From Paenibacillus cremeus (GTDB lineage Bacteria > Bacillota > Bacilli > Paenibacillales > NBRC-103111): a stretch of 64,000 bases of DNA. Both the position numbers and the translations under genes were made by a program. The notes beneath the pieces were generated by a model. That model was not told the DNA's origin and ran no database searches. It was given only the letters and a program-made list of their open reading frames with translations. The stretch lies in NCBI RefSeq assembly GCF_007786445.1, contig NZ_VNJI01000019.1, forward strand, positions 57,690 through 121,689, written 5' to 3'. Shown in pieces: positions 35,701 to 45,438 of this stretch; position 1 is the stretch's first letter; each line of letters opens with the position of its first letter.

Positions 35701-36711
35701 TCACAACATTTTGCCGAACCAATCATACGCTACCCGCCCGGAGATTTCATGCTCACCTTCGAATAAATCCAGCTCCAAGCGATCGCTGACATCTAGCCGC
35801 GAATAGACTATACTAAGCGCTTCATAGGCTTCGAGTGTACCGTGGATCGGGAAAATGCGGTCGCTTTTACCCGCTTCGAGCAGCAGAGGCCGTGGTGCTA
35901 TTAAGCTGATGACATCAGGCAGCTCCACGTCCAAGGACAGGCCCGGCACATAGTTGTCAATGCAGTGGTGCATGGCTAAGATGCTCGCCTCGAACGTATT
36001 CCCGAAGCCGCTAACGACCGCTGCGGCAATCCGCTCATCAACTGCCGCAGTGAACGAGCTGACCAGTCCGCCGCCCGAGATGCCCATAATCCCGATCCGC
36101 TGCCCATCTACATCGTCTCTCGTCAGCAAATAATCGACACAGCGCATCGTCTCGTACACGCGGTAGGATGCCATCGTTTTACCGATGGATAGCAGAAAGC
36201 TGGACAAGCGGTTGCAGGAATGCGGATCCTTGGCGTTCTCTGTTAGCTTCCGGTCTCCGAACCCGAACAGCTCCGGCGCGACGACGACAAACCCGCGTTC
36301 TACGAGCTCGACGGCAAAATTTTTCTGGTAGCCGAGCTCCCCATCCTTCGGTGAGCCATCAGGCTTCAGCCCGACGATATCCCGGCTCCCGTACCCATGC
36401 CCGTGGCAAGCGATGACCGCCCGACGGCCTTCGTCCGCCTGCTTCGGGATCAGCACGTACACCGGCATCTGCAGCTGCTCGAACGTCTGGATTTGAATCC
36501 GCTGCCTGGTGTAGCTTCCGCAATCCACCGACTCCAGCAGCACGGGGTTCAGCTCTGGCGCTGTCTCCGGGAAGCCGCCCAATCGCTGAATAAACTGCGC
36601 ACGGTAGCGATCCCTCCATGCTGTCCATTCTTCCGCCGAATCGCCCTTGAACCGTTCCGCAGGCTCGATGCTGTTATACAAGTACTTGAGATATTCATCT
36701 GGATTCCACAC
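35701..36711 (-). CDS. Alpha/beta hydrolase, acetyl-esterase/dienelactone-hydrolase-like
   Basis: A 336-residue alpha/beta hydrolase. The oxyanion region is VIACHGHGYGSRDI, the nucleophile Ser lies in GIMGISGGGLVSS, the acid is probably the Asp of AGKSDRIFPI, and the His is in EGEHEISG. The family includes plant-polysaccharide acetyl esterases. No signal peptide is seen, so it acts in the cytoplasm. As last gene of the operon with NagA- and NagB-like enzymes it may remove an acyl group from the imported sugar. Confidence 0.82.
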   Translation of the reverse strand: MWNPDEYLKYLYNSIEPAERFKGDSAEEWTAWRDRYRAQFIQRLGGFPETAPELNPVLLESVDCGSYTRQRIQIQTFEQLQMPVYVLIPKQADEGRRAVIACHGHGYGSRDIVGLKPDGSPKDGELGYQKNFAVELVERGFVVVAPELFGFGDRKLTENAKDPHSCNRLSSFLLSIGKTMASYRVYETMRCVDYLLTRDDVDGQRIGIMGISGGGLVSSFTAAVDERIAAAVVSGFGNTFEASILAMHHCIDNYVPGLSLDVELPDVISLIAPRPLLLEAGKSDRIFPIHGTLEAYEALSIVYSRLDVSDRLELDLFEGEHEISGRVAYDWFGKML

Positions 36712-36744
36712 TTCCGATTTCCTCCTCCATTGTTAACCAGCAGC

Positions 36745-37743
36745 TCAACGCCAGATGACGGCTTGCTCGTCCGCTTCGATCGCCGCTCTGCTCGCCAGCA
36801 GCAGGTCCTGATGCGTGATGAGACCCGGCTTTCCCTGGATTTGCTGGAGGAAATCCTCCACCACGGAAATCGAGGGCTCCACCAAGTCCACCTGATGGAA
36901 CTTCTCCTCATGGGTCATCGCGAACATCAATTCCTCCCTGCCGATCGCCGGATCTCCCAGCAGCCGCAGCTCTGCGCTCCCCTTCGTACCGGTGACAAAA
37001 ATGCGTCCATCGCCAAACGTCCAGCACTGCTCCGGCGTATGCCAGTCCGTATACAGCTGGGCCAGCACATTCCCCTCCAGCCGCACCTGCACCGCGGCCG
37101 TATCGTAAAACTCCGGGTATTCGGGCAGGATAGTTTTGGACATCATACTGCTGGTCTGAGCGATTTCCTTCCCCGTTAACCACCGCAGCAGGTCGAAGTC
37201 GTGAATGAGCAGATCCACGATAATCCCGCCGTTTTGCTCCTTCGAGAAGTGCCATGGAGCCCGCTTGGAGGGCGTCAGCTTGTGCGGCTTGCGCATCGTG
37301 ATGCTGACGATGTCGCCGAGATAGCCCTCGTCGATCTTCTGCTTCAGCATCACGATCGACCTGCGGTCCCTCGAGGTCAGCAGCAAGCCGACCTGAATGG
37401 CATTGCGCTCAAGCACGGCCTCCAGCCGGTTTAGCCCGACTCTTGAGGTCACCAGCGGCTTATCCAGCATAATGTGCTTCCCTAGGCTCTCGCACACTTC
37501 GATCAGCTCAATCTTCTGATGATTGATCGCGGACGTGCCCACGATGGACACCCCGGGGGCCAGTACAGGTTCCAGCTCGGTGACGAATGGGATATCATAT
37601 TTGTTCGACAATGCGATCGCAAGCGACGGCTCGTCCCCTTCATAAATCCCGGCGCATCGATACCCTAACTCTATCATCTCTTGAATGAATTTTTCAATAT
37701 GTCCGTGACGGCAGCCGATGATGCTGAAATAGCGATTTTTCAT
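36745..37743 (-). CDS. Gfo/Idh/MocA family oxidoreductase
   Basis: A 332-residue NAD(P)-dependent oxidoreductase fold. The usual GxGxxG loop is altered to IIGCRHGHI. The conserved EKP is DKP at 94-96 (IMLDKPLVTS), and IHDFDLLRWLTG carries the catalytic-region His-Asp. The ATG at 37743 lies 5 bases after the permease stop and has AAGGGGTGA upstream. It is one of two family members in this operon. Such enzymes oxidise or epimerise sugars, or act in NAD-dependent glycoside cleavage. Confidence 0.87.
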   Translation of the reverse strand: MKNRYFSIIGCRHGHIEKFIQEMIELGYRCAGIYEGDEPSLAIALSNKYDIPFVTELEPVLAPGVSIVGTSAINHQKIELIEVCESLGKHIMLDKPLVTSRVGLNRLEAVLERNAIQVGLLLTSRDRRSIVMLKQKIDEGYLGDIVSITMRKPHKLTPSKRAPWHFSKEQNGGIIVDLLIHDFDLLRWLTGKEIAQTSSMMSKTILPEYPEFYDTAAVQVRLEGNVLAQLYTDWHTPEQCWTFGDGRIFVTGTKGSAELRLLGDPAIGREELMFAMTHEEKFHQVDLVEPSISVVEDFLQQIQGKPGLITHQDLLLASRAAIEADEQAVIWR

Positions 37744-37748
37744 TCGAT

Positions 37749-38588
37749 TCACCCCTTCAGTCCGCTAGTGCTGATGCCTTCAACGATATATTTTTGGAAG
37801 AAGAAAAAGATCAGAACAACGGGTAACAGTGACAACGTGGACATCGCGAACATACCGCCCCAGTTGCTGGTCGAATCGGCGTCGAGGAACAGCTTGAGCG
37901 CGAGCGACACCGGATAGAGCTGCGGCTTGTTCAAATAAAGCAGCGGAGTAATGAAATCGTCCCACCGCCAGTAGAACGAGAAGATTGTGGCCGTCACCAG
38001 CGCAGGAACAATCAGAGGAACGATAATGCGGAAGAAGATTGAGTATTTGCTGCAGCCGTCCATTTTCGCCGCCTCATCCATCTCCGTAGGGATCGTCCGA
38101 ATAAACTGCATGATCAGGAAGATAAAGAACGGCATCCCGAAAAAGCTCGGAACGATAACCGGCTTAAACGAGGACACCCAGCCCAGCTTGGAAAACATGA
38201 CGTACTGAGGAATGATCGTCACGTCGTGCGGCAGCATTAAGGTCATCATCACGCAGCTGAACCAGAACGACTTGCCCCAAAACGGAATCCGAGCCAGCCC
38301 ATAGGCGACCAGCGCCGACGACACGACCGCACCGAGCGTAGAGATGATCACGATAATAAACGAGTTTTTGAAAAAGATGGTGAAGCTGTTGTTCCCGAAG
38401 CCCTTCCAGCCGCTGACATAGTTACTGAACTCCAATCGGCTGGGGATCAAGCTATAGGCGGTGGAGAACACCTCGCTGCTGGGCTTCAAGGAGCTGACGG
38501 CGAGCCACAGGATCGGGTAGATCATGACCAGTGCAAAGAGGCTGATGATGAAATGCTTCGAAATGGATTTGGCTGAGACGATGGGCAT
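37749..38588 (-). CDS. Carbohydrate ABC transporter permease (MalG type)
   Basis: A 279-residue permease with six hydrophobic helices and the EAA loop ([24 protein letters not shown]) that contacts the ATPase. It follows its partner permease with one base between the coding regions. The ATPase is not encoded here and is probably a shared MsmX-like protein, as is common in Firmicutes. Confidence 0.93.
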   Translation of the reverse strand: MPIVSAKSISKHFIISLFALVMIYPILWLAVSSLKPSSEVFSTAYSLIPSRLEFSNYVSGWKGFGNNSFTIFFKNSFIIVIISTLGAVVSSALVAYGLARIPFWGKSFWFSCVMMTLMLPHDVTIIPQYVMFSKLGWVSSFKPVIVPSFFGMPFFIFLIMQFIRTIPTEMDEAAKMDGCSKYSIFFRIIVPLIVPALVTATIFSFYWRWDDFITPLLYLNKPQLYPVSLALKLFLDADSTSNWGGMFAMSTLSLLPVVLIFFFFQKYIVEGISTSGLKG

Positions 38589-38589
38589 C

Positions 38590-39489
38590 CTATCCCTCCC
38601 CTTTCGCTTCGTAATGCACCCAATACTTCGACGATTTGAAGATGGCGAACGTAATCGCCGCCACGATCAGCAGCATGACCCAGGCCATGGCCGATGCGTA
38701 ACCCATCTCGAAAAAGGCAAACGCTCGCCGGTACAAATACAGCGAATAGAGCAGCGTATTATCGAGCGGACCGCCCTCGCCACGGGAGATGACATACGCC
38801 GGAGTAAACGTCATGAACGCCGAGATCGTCTGCATGATCAGATTGAACAAAATGATTGGACTGAGCAGAGGCAGCGTAATGTGGAAAAATCGGTACCACC
38901 GCGTCGCTCCGTCCACGCTGGCGGCTTCATAGTAAGATGTGGGGATATTTTTCAAGCCGGCTAAAAAGATCAGCATGGAGGAACCAAACTGCCAAACCGA
39001 AAGCGCGATCAAGGTCCACAGCGCCGTACCCGGACTCCCGATCCATGACGTCGACGTATGGATGCCGATCAGACCCAAGAGGGAATTGAGCAGCCCTTTA
39101 TCCCCGAACACTTGAATCCACATGATCGATACGGCCACACTGCCCCCGATCAGCGACGGCAAGTAATAGGTGGAACGGTAAAACCCGACCCCACGGGTTG
39201 TCGTATTGAGCAGCATGGCCACAAACAGCGCAAACACCAGACGAAGCGGAACGCTTGCGAACACATATGTGAATGTGACTTGAAGCGACTTGGTCAATTT
39301 TTCGTCGTCGAGGACAATCTTCTGGTAGTTGTTAAGACCGATCCAGTGGGGCGCATCGAACAGATTATAGTCCGTGAAGGAGTAATAGAAGGAGGATAAA
39401 ATAGGATACAGCGTAAAAATCAGAAATCCGAGCACAAACGGCGATATGAACAAATAGCCGACTAGATGGTTATTGTCACGCAGCTTCAT
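38590..39489 (-). CDS. Carbohydrate ABC transporter permease (MalF/UgpA type)
   Basis: A 299-residue permease with six helices and the EAA motif [19 protein letters not shown] near residues 197-215. It pairs with the MalG-type protein and the binding lipoprotein of the same operon to import a sugar. Confidence 0.93.
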   Translation of the reverse strand: MKLRDNNHLVGYLFISPFVLGFLIFTLYPILSSFYYSFTDYNLFDAPHWIGLNNYQKIVLDDEKLTKSLQVTFTYVFASVPLRLVFALFVAMLLNTTTRGVGFYRSTYYLPSLIGGSVAVSIMWIQVFGDKGLLNSLLGLIGIHTSTSWIGSPGTALWTLIALSVWQFGSSMLIFLAGLKNIPTSYYEAASVDGATRWYRFFHITLPLLSPIILFNLIMQTISAFMTFTPAYVISRGEGGPLDNTLLYSLYLYRRAFAFFEMGYASAMAWVMLLIVAAITFAIFKSSKYWVHYEAKGEG

Positions 39490-39576
39490 TGGTTTCCCCC
39501 CTTGCTAAAAAAGTGAAGAAATGAACCAGAACAGCGCCGGTAGACGCTGTCCTGATCCTGATTCTCGTGCTGAGAG

Positions 39577-40938
39577 CTATTTTTTGTTTTTGGCCAAAAT
39601 GGCGTTGGAGTCCTTGAAGAACTTGGCGGACGCATCGGCAGGCGAAATTTTGTTGTATAAAATTTGCTGGCTGGTATCCGTCAGCAGCTTGGAGACCTCC
39701 ACTGCGCCTACAGGATCAATCGGGTTGTCGGATTTGGTTTGCGTGCCTGCCCAGGCTACGTAGTCTACGATTTTTTGATCCGCTTGACTGAGCAGCGGCT
39801 TGATCGCATCCTGCACCTTCGTGGAGATCGGAACCCCGCGCTCGCCCTTCATGATTTTGTTCGCTTCGATGTCATTGATCATGAAGTTCACGAAGTTAAT
39901 GGCTTCTTCTTTGTTTTTGGAATTTTTGGAGACCGATAGCCCTTGGCTCGACTGCAGGAACAGCCCCTTGTCGATGTTCGGTCCCGGCGGCGGCGCGATT
40001 TCCAGCGGGCGCTTGGCAATCGCCGAATCCGCGGCGAACAGATTGGACCAGGTGAACGTTGTCCCTGCGTTACCCAGGACTAGCTCATCATCCTCCGGTA
40101 CGCCTTTCTTCTGGGCTTGTTTATCAAGCGCAAGCAGGTAGCCGTTGTTGTACATGCGCTGCAGGCGGGTGTAATAATCGGTGTACAGCTTCGTGTCGGT
40201 ATACCCCAATGCGGTCCCATCCGGACGGAATAAGTTGCCGCCATTGGAGCGCAGGTAGAAGGACAGGAAGTTGCGGTCATCGATGTTGGCGGCAACCAGC
40301 TTGCCCTTGGCTTTCAGCTTCGCGCCGATCGCTTCCAGATCGTCCCATGTCCAGTTATTTGACGGCAGCGTGGCGCCAGCATCCTTGATCATCTGCGGAT
40401 CGTAGACGACCGCAAGCGCGTTTACGCCGAGCGTAAGCTGATACTGCTTACCGTTATATTGACCGACCTTCAGATAAGCATCGGAGATCGAGCTCTTGTC
40501 GATTGTGCCCTTTTGCAGGTAAGGACCGAGATCCTCCAACTGGCCTCTGTCGCCGAACTGGCTGATGTAGGCTACGCTCATCTGGATCACGTCGGGCAAA
40601 TCGTTAGCTGCCGCTTGCGGAACAAGCTTTTTCCAATAGTCGTCAAAGGCGGCGTACTCGGCTTCGATCTTCACATTCGGATGCGCCTTCTCGTACATGT
40701 CGATCATTTTCAGCGTGTAATCGTGACGCGATTGACCGCCCCACCAGGCGACGCGTAGCTTGATCGGGTCTTTGCTTTTGCTGGTATCTGCCTGTGCGGT
40801 CTGTGCCGGTTGGGGTGTTCCAGCAGTTCCAGCAGCACCGCCAGTGCCGGTGGAAGCCGGTGCGCTTGGGCTTGCGCTGCAGCCAATCAATGCGGTCATA
40901 AGCAACGATGCCAGGGTGAACGAAACCGTTTTTCTCAT
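39577..40938 (-). CDS. Sugar-binding lipoprotein of the ABC importer
   Basis: A 453-residue family 1 extracellular solute-binding protein. The lipobox is TALIG-C20, followed by a Ser/Thr/Ala/Gly/Pro-rich linker of about 35 residues, then LRVAWWGGQSRHDYTLKMID, typical of oligosaccharide- and amino-sugar-binding members. It lies between the oxidoreductase and permease genes of the operon, 87 bases before the first permease gene. Confidence 0.92.
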   Translation of the reverse strand: MRKTVSFTLASLLMTALIGCSASPSAPASTGTGGAAGTAGTPQPAQTAQADTSKSKDPIKLRVAWWGGQSRHDYTLKMIDMYEKAHPNVKIEAEYAAFDDYWKKLVPQAAANDLPDVIQMSVAYISQFGDRGQLEDLGPYLQKGTIDKSSISDAYLKVGQYNGKQYQLTLGVNALAVVYDPQMIKDAGATLPSNNWTWDDLEAIGAKLKAKGKLVAANIDDRNFLSFYLRSNGGNLFRPDGTALGYTDTKLYTDYYTRLQRMYNNGYLLALDKQAQKKGVPEDDELVLGNAGTTFTWSNLFAADSAIAKRPLEIAPPPGPNIDKGLFLQSSQGLSVSKNSKNKEEAINFVNFMINDIEANKIMKGERGVPISTKVQDAIKPLLSQADQKIVDYVAWAGTQTKSDNPIDPVGAVEVSKLLTDTSQQILYNKISPADASAKFFKDSNAILAKNKK

Positions 40939-40964
40939 CGAGAAACCCTCCCTTTTTCTTCGCC

Positions 40965-42185
40965 TTACCGTTTAACTAAATCACTTATGAGAATCGATTG
41001 ACCTTCCCTCATCGACTTGTTGGCCGCAAATCCGATCGCATTGGACATTGCCCCGTCCCAGGAGCTCGCTTGCTGATGCAGCGGATCCTCCAGATTGCCC
41101 CGGAACAGCATCTTGAGCAGCCGCTCGTCACCCCCGCCATGCGCACCTAAGGCTACAGGCACCTTGTAGGTGATTTCTTCCTCCTCGCGGTTATACACCT
41201 TGAGCTTGTTGATGTCTTCACCAGCAAACGGACCGACTCGGCCATGGTACGTTTCGACCTCCATGCGGCCGTCCGTGCCATTCAGTGACAGCCGGAAGCC
41301 CTCGAGCGGGGAATGCGCCGTCAGCGAATAGCTCATCAGCGCTCCGCCGGCATATTTCACGTGCAGGCTCACCGAATCCTCGATATCAATCTCCTCCGAG
41401 AAGACGCATTGATCGCGGAAATAGCCGTCGACATCCTCGCAATCAAGGTACAGCTCCCGGAACGATGGCTTGGTGATATCGAAGAAAAACTCGCACGAGG
41501 ACTTATAACTACAGGTCAAACATCGGGTCCCCCGCTCCTCCCGCGTCGGGCCGTAATAACGCAGCGAGCCGAAGGCCGACACCTGAACCGGCTCTTCTTC
41601 AAGAAGCCAGTTGATGAAGTCAAAATGATGCGTCGATTTATGCAGCAGCAGCCCACCGGAGTTCTCTTTCTTGCGATGCCAGCGCCGGAAGTAATCCGCG
41701 CCATGATCCGTGTCCAGGAACCATTCGAAGTGGACGCTTAGAATTTGCCCGATCGTATTCTGCTGAAGCAGCTCTTTGATGCGGGCGGCAAACGGTCTGT
41801 ATCTCATGTTGAACGTAACGGTCACTTTGCGGCCTGTTCGCTGCTCCGCTTCCAGAATCGCGTTGCATTTGTCCTCATCGATGGTCATCGGCTTCTCCGA
41901 GATAACGTCGCAGCCCATTTCCATCGCTTTGATTATGTATTCATGATGGTACCGGTCGATTGTCGTGACGATCACGATATCCGGTTTGGCGTCCTGGATC
42001 ATTTGCTCGAAGCTGTCGTATACCGGAAAATCCCCGCCGCATTTTTGCTTCAGCAGCTGGGCCCGCTTGAAATTGATATCGTAAACGCCGACAATGCGGG
42101 CCACGTCTTGAAACTGAGTGCTAAGCGGAAGCGCGAACATGGATGTGCATCGGCTGCCTGCGCCGACGATCGCGTAGGTTTTCAT
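40965..42185 (-). CDS. Gfo/Idh/MocA family oxidoreductase with Cys cluster
   Basis: A 406-residue protein with an N-terminal Rossmann domain (YAIVGAGSRCTSMF), EKP at 97-99 and HHFDF at 186-190 in the C-terminal domain. C222, C225 and C231 (RCLTCSYKSSCEF) form a compact Cys group that may bind a metal, which is not usual in the family. The ATG at 42185 was chosen because the Rossmann strand begins there; the frame is open to 42290. It starts 10 bases after the NagA-like gene. Confidence 0.88.
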   Translation of the reverse strand: MKTYAIVGAGSRCTSMFALPLSTQFQDVARIVGVYDINFKRAQLLKQKCGGDFPVYDSFEQMIQDAKPDIVIVTTIDRYHHEYIIKAMEMGCDVISEKPMTIDEDKCNAILEAEQRTGRKVTVTFNMRYRPFAARIKELLQQNTIGQILSVHFEWFLDTDHGADYFRRWHRKKENSGGLLLHKSTHHFDFINWLLEEEPVQVSAFGSLRYYGPTREERGTRCLTCSYKSSCEFFFDITKPSFRELYLDCEDVDGYFRDQCVFSEEIDIEDSVSLHVKYAGGALMSYSLTAHSPLEGFRLSLNGTDGRMEVETYHGRVGPFAGEDINKLKVYNREEEEITYKVPVALGAHGGGDERLLKMLFRGNLEDPLHQQASSWDGAMSNAIGFAANKSMREGQSILISDLVKR

Positions 42186-42195
42186 AGGTTTGGTA

Positions 42196-43365
42196 TCATC
42201 CCTTTTGGTTGGAGTATTCGTACACCGTTTCACCATTCGATACCGTTTCGAGAATCGTCCAGCTTCTATCGGGGTGCTGCTCGTATACAATCAAGTCCGC
42301 CGGAGAACCGGTCTGAATCGTTCCAATCCCTTGCTGATCCAATCCGAACAGCTCCGCCGGATGCTTCGTCGCCATCGTAATCGCTTCGCCCAGCGAGGCG
42401 ATCCCCGAGACGGCTACCCTCTGGATGCCGATATGTAAAGGGGTAGCTGAGCCGGCCAATATATCGGGTGTGCTCGCCAGATGCAGGAAGCCGCTTTCTT
42501 CCAAAATCACATCGTCGTTAATATGTGTCGTGTATCTGCCGGGGGGCATTCCTGCCAGGTTGACGGCGTCGCTGGTTAGAATGGCCTTGGAGCTTTTGGT
42601 GCGGATCATCACTTTGAGCGTGGACATCGGCAGATGAAACCCATCCGGGATAAGGCCTGCCCATAGCCGATCCTCCGCCAGCTGCGCCCAGATGTAATTG
42701 GGGTGACGCTTGATATACGGGTGGGCGCCATTGCCCAGATGCGTGCTCATCGTTGCGCCGGCGCGGACGGCCGCTTGGATGTGCTCCTCCGATGCTGCGG
42801 TATGCCCGATCGAAGCGACGATGCCCAGCTGGTGCAGCTGCTCGATAAACGCGATGGCCCCAGGCTTTTCCGGTGCCAAGGTGACTTTGCGCAGGCGTCC
42901 TCCAGCGGCTTCATGCCACTCCAGAAACTCCTGCCAATCAGGGTCACGGACCCACTTAAGATTATGCGCACCGCGTGGTCCATCCTCCGAGGCTATGAAC
43001 GGCCCCTCCACGTGAATCCCGATAACTGCATGAGCTACCTTCGGATCCGCCTCACAAGCCGCTGCAATCGTTCGAATACAATGCAGCATTCGCTCCTTCG
43101 GCCCAGTGACGACCGTAGGACAAAAGCGGGTCACTCCTCCGCGATGCAGAACCCCGACAATCTGCTTTACGGTGTCGATGGTCAGCTCCGTATCGTTCAA
43201 ATCATATCCGCCGATCCCGTTCAGCTGAACGTCGATCAAGCCGGGGGCGATCCAGCGGTCCGTCTGTTGATAGATGCGCTCGACATTGACTACTTTGCCA
43301 CCCTCGGCGCTAACGTTAATCGTCTGCCCGGTCAGCCAATGCCTGCCTGCCCAAGATTTGGTCAT
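42196..43365 (-). CDS. nagA: N-acetylglucosamine-6-phosphate deacetylase-like amidohydrolase
   Basis: A 389-residue amidohydrolase. APGLIDVQLNGIGG has Gln where many amidohydrolases have His, as in E. coli NagA. The metal-binding Glu is E120 (IHVEGPF); SIGHTAAS and MSTHLGNG supply the His ligands; LTSDAVN holds the catalytic Asp. The ATG at 43365 has AGAGGAG upstream; the frame extends to 43401. It sits between the NagB-like and oxidoreductase genes and probably deacetylates an N-acetyl-amino-sugar phosphate or a derivative. Confidence 0.88.
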   Translation of the reverse strand: MTKSWAGRHWLTGQTINVSAEGGKVVNVERIYQQTDRWIAPGLIDVQLNGIGGYDLNDTELTIDTVKQIVGVLHRGGVTRFCPTVVTGPKERMLHCIRTIAAACEADPKVAHAVIGIHVEGPFIASEDGPRGAHNLKWVRDPDWQEFLEWHEAAGGRLRKVTLAPEKPGAIAFIEQLHQLGIVASIGHTAASEEHIQAAVRAGATMSTHLGNGAHPYIKRHPNYIWAQLAEDRLWAGLIPDGFHLPMSTLKVMIRTKSSKAILTSDAVNLAGMPPGRYTTHINDDVILEESGFLHLASTPDILAGSATPLHIGIQRVAVSGIASLGEAITMATKHPAELFGLDQQGIGTIQTGSPADLIVYEQHPDRSWTILETVSNGETVYEYSNQKG

Positions 43366-43407
43366 GTGCCTTACTCCTCTCAGCCTGTCCCACAGCCACA
43401 CACGCAG

Positions 43408-44169
43408 TTAGGAATTTAAATGCCCAATGAGCTCCCGATCTACTTCGGATGCCGAATTCTCGTCGATGAACAGCGTAAAGCTCGGATGATTTTTCAAGAT
43501 GGTCGCCGGAATTTGATTCGTGACATCGTTCATAAACAAGTCGCGGATGGCGTGTGCCTTCACCTTATGCGGGACACAGGAGACGATCATGGCACTTTGC
43601 AAAATTTGGTGCACCGTCATCGTGATCGCTTGAGTGGGGACGTCATCCAGCGTATCAAACCAGCCCTCACCCACCTGTTGCTTTTTACATTTGTCATCCA
43701 AATTCACAACAATATAGGCTTCCTGGGTGTCAAAATCTGCCGGTGGGTCGTTGAACGCAATATGCGCGTTTTCTCCGATGCCGATGAGCGCAAGATCAAT
43801 CGGCGCCTTTCGAATCTCTCTTGTCAGGGTAGCGATATTGGTTTCCAGGTCGCCTTCACCATTTACGAAGTGCGCTTCCCCGAGCGGAATCGGCAGCTGA
43901 TCGAGAAACCGCTCCGTTAAATATTTGCGGAAGCTGGCTGGATGGACGTATGGCAGATTCACATATTCGTCCAGGTGAAACATCTCAACCCGGCTCCAAT
44001 CAATGTCCATCGTGACCAGCGATTCCAGCGTTTCAAATTGCGAAGCCCCCGTCGAAAGCACCAAACGGGCTTTCCCCTTGGTCTTGATCAGTCGCCGAAG
44101 CTCCTGTGCGCAAAATTCTGCGGCCTCTTGCCCAAGCACCTTGGCGTTCTCCAATATTCTTACGTTCAT
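43408..44169 (-). CDS. nagB: Glucosamine-6-phosphate deaminase-like protein (divergent NagB)
   Basis: A 253-residue NagB/6-phosphogluconolactonase-fold protein. D67 (FHLDEYVNLP) matches the proton-shuttling D72 of E. coli NagB. The second active-site block reads GIGENAHIAFNDP: by alignment E. coli D141 and E148 become N134 and D141, while H143 is kept (H136). This suggests a related but different reaction or substrate. GGGAGGG precedes the ATG. It is the first structural gene of the operon, directly behind two palindromic operators. Confidence 0.85.
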   Translation of the reverse strand: MNVRILENAKVLGQEAAEFCAQELRRLIKTKGKARLVLSTGASQFETLESLVTMDIDWSRVEMFHLDEYVNLPYVHPASFRKYLTERFLDQLPIPLGEAHFVNGEGDLETNIATLTREIRKAPIDLALIGIGENAHIAFNDPPADFDTQEAYIVVNLDDKCKKQQVGEGWFDTLDDVPTQAITMTVHQILQSAMIVSCVPHKVKAHAIRDLFMNDVTNQIPATILKNHPSFTLFIDENSASEVDRELIGHLNS

Positions 44170-44200
44170 ATAAGCCCTCCCCTTCGGTTATTCCGTCCAA

Positions 44201-44230
44201 TAGAAACCGATTTCTAGAAATCGATTTCTA
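44201..44230 (-). promoter_or_regulatory. Tandem palindromic operators for the LacI-type regulator
   Basis: TAGAAACCGATTTCTA (44201-44216) and TAGAAATCGATTTCTA (44215-44230) are 16-bp palindromes sharing two bases; the second is perfect and the first has one mismatch. The CG centre is what LacI-family proteins recognise. They lie 32-61 bases before the nagB-like start codon and just after the lacI-like gene. Confidence 0.75.
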
Positions 44231-44270
44231 TTCGGCGAGCATGTTGTATCTTTATGCGCGAAAGTACGAA

Positions 44271-45326
44271 TTATTCCAGTCGTGTCACGACAGAATCGCG
44301 TTCGATGACCTCCGGCGGCAGCATCATCTCTCGCTCACCCACGTGGTCCCCGTTTAATAAATTCATCAGCGTTCGGCAAGCCAGAGTACCCAGCTCATAC
44401 TTAGGCAAATTCACCGTCGTAAGCGATGGCGTCAGCATCTCCGACAGCTCGATATTGTCAAACCCGATGACGGACATTTGACCCGGAACATCGATGCCCT
44501 GTTCCTTCAGCTCTTTAATCGCCCCGGCAGCGGTCAGATCGTTGCAGCTTAGAATCGCCGTTGGACGCTCCTGAATAGGCATAGCAATCAGGTGATGAGC
44601 CAGCTGCTTGCCGTTATTGAACTCAAACGTGCTGCAGTACTTCGTGTCTTCACAGTCCTCCGAAATCTGTATCCAGGCTTTGAGAGGCGTAATCCCGGCC
44701 TCCTGCATAGCATCCTGATAACCCTGATGGATGTGCTGCCGGCTAGAGCGATTCAGGGCGGCCGAGATAAACGCAATGCGGCGGTGACCGCGTTGAATCA
44801 GGTGCGAGCAGGCGAGGTAGGCGCCGTGCCGGTAGTCAAAGCCGATTTGAACGACTTGGCGGCTCTCGATCCTCTGGTCGATTGAAATGATGCTGACCCC
44901 TCGATTCAGATACGGCTTGAGCCAGCCCCTCCGCTGCGAGATCGACGAGATAATGACGCCCTTGACCTGCTTCTCGAGCAGCGTTTGCAAATATTCGGCT
45001 TCCAGCTTCGGATTCTGGTGCGCGTTGCACAAGAGCACCTGATAGCCGGACTGACGTGCGATTTCTTCAATTCCGAGCACGACATCGGCATAAAATGGGT
45101 TGCTGATCGACGGAATGATGACACCGATGGACATGCTGTTATTTTTCTTCAACTGCCGGCCCAGCATATTGGGGGTATAGTTGAGCTGCTTAGCGGCTTC
45201 CTTGATTTTCTTGCTCATCTCGCTGCTCACCGGGTAATTGCTGTTGCTGAGCACCCGGGAGACGGTAGCTGCGGAAGCATTTACAAGCTGTGCGATATCG
45301 TATATGGTCACCGGCTTGTCAGACAC
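44271..45326 (-). CDS. LacI family transcriptional regulator
   Basis: A 351-residue repressor with an N-terminal LacI helix-turn-helix and hinge (TIYDIAQLVNASAATVSRVL, then LNYTPNMLGRQL) and a periplasmic-binding-protein-like sensor domain (VIIPSISNPFYADVV, ILSCNDLTAAGAI, VIGFDNIELSEML). It starts at GTG with GAGGTGA upstream. It is encoded directly before the amino-sugar operon and very probably represses it through the two palindromes at 44201-44230. Confidence 0.92.
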   Translation of the reverse strand: MSDKPVTIYDIAQLVNASAATVSRVLSNSNYPVSSEMSKKIKEAAKQLNYTPNMLGRQLKKNNSMSIGVIIPSISNPFYADVVLGIEEIARQSGYQVLLCNAHQNPKLEAEYLQTLLEKQVKGVIISSISQRRGWLKPYLNRGVSIISIDQRIESRQVVQIGFDYRHGAYLACSHLIQRGHRRIAFISAALNRSSRQHIHQGYQDAMQEAGITPLKAWIQISEDCEDTKYCSTFEFNNGKQLAHHLIAMPIQERPTAILSCNDLTAAGAIKELKEQGIDVPGQMSVIGFDNIELSEMLTPSLTTVNLPKYELGTLACRTLMNLLNGDHVGEREMMLPPEVIERDSVVTRLE

Positions 45327-45408
45327 ATTCTCACCTCAACCTTTTTTTCAATGGCATGTAAGACGAACTGTACTCTATATTCCTATGTCTGAAGTGTTGA
45401 TTTTAAGA

Positions 45409-45438
45409 TAAAAAAAAGCCATCAGAATGTTCTGATGA
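45409..45438 (-). terminator. Terminator after the broken phosphoesterase gene
   Basis: CCATCAGAA (45419-45427) and TTCTGATGA (45430-45438) form the stem; eight or more T follow on the minus strand. It includes the original stop codon of the pseudogene. Confidence 0.8.
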
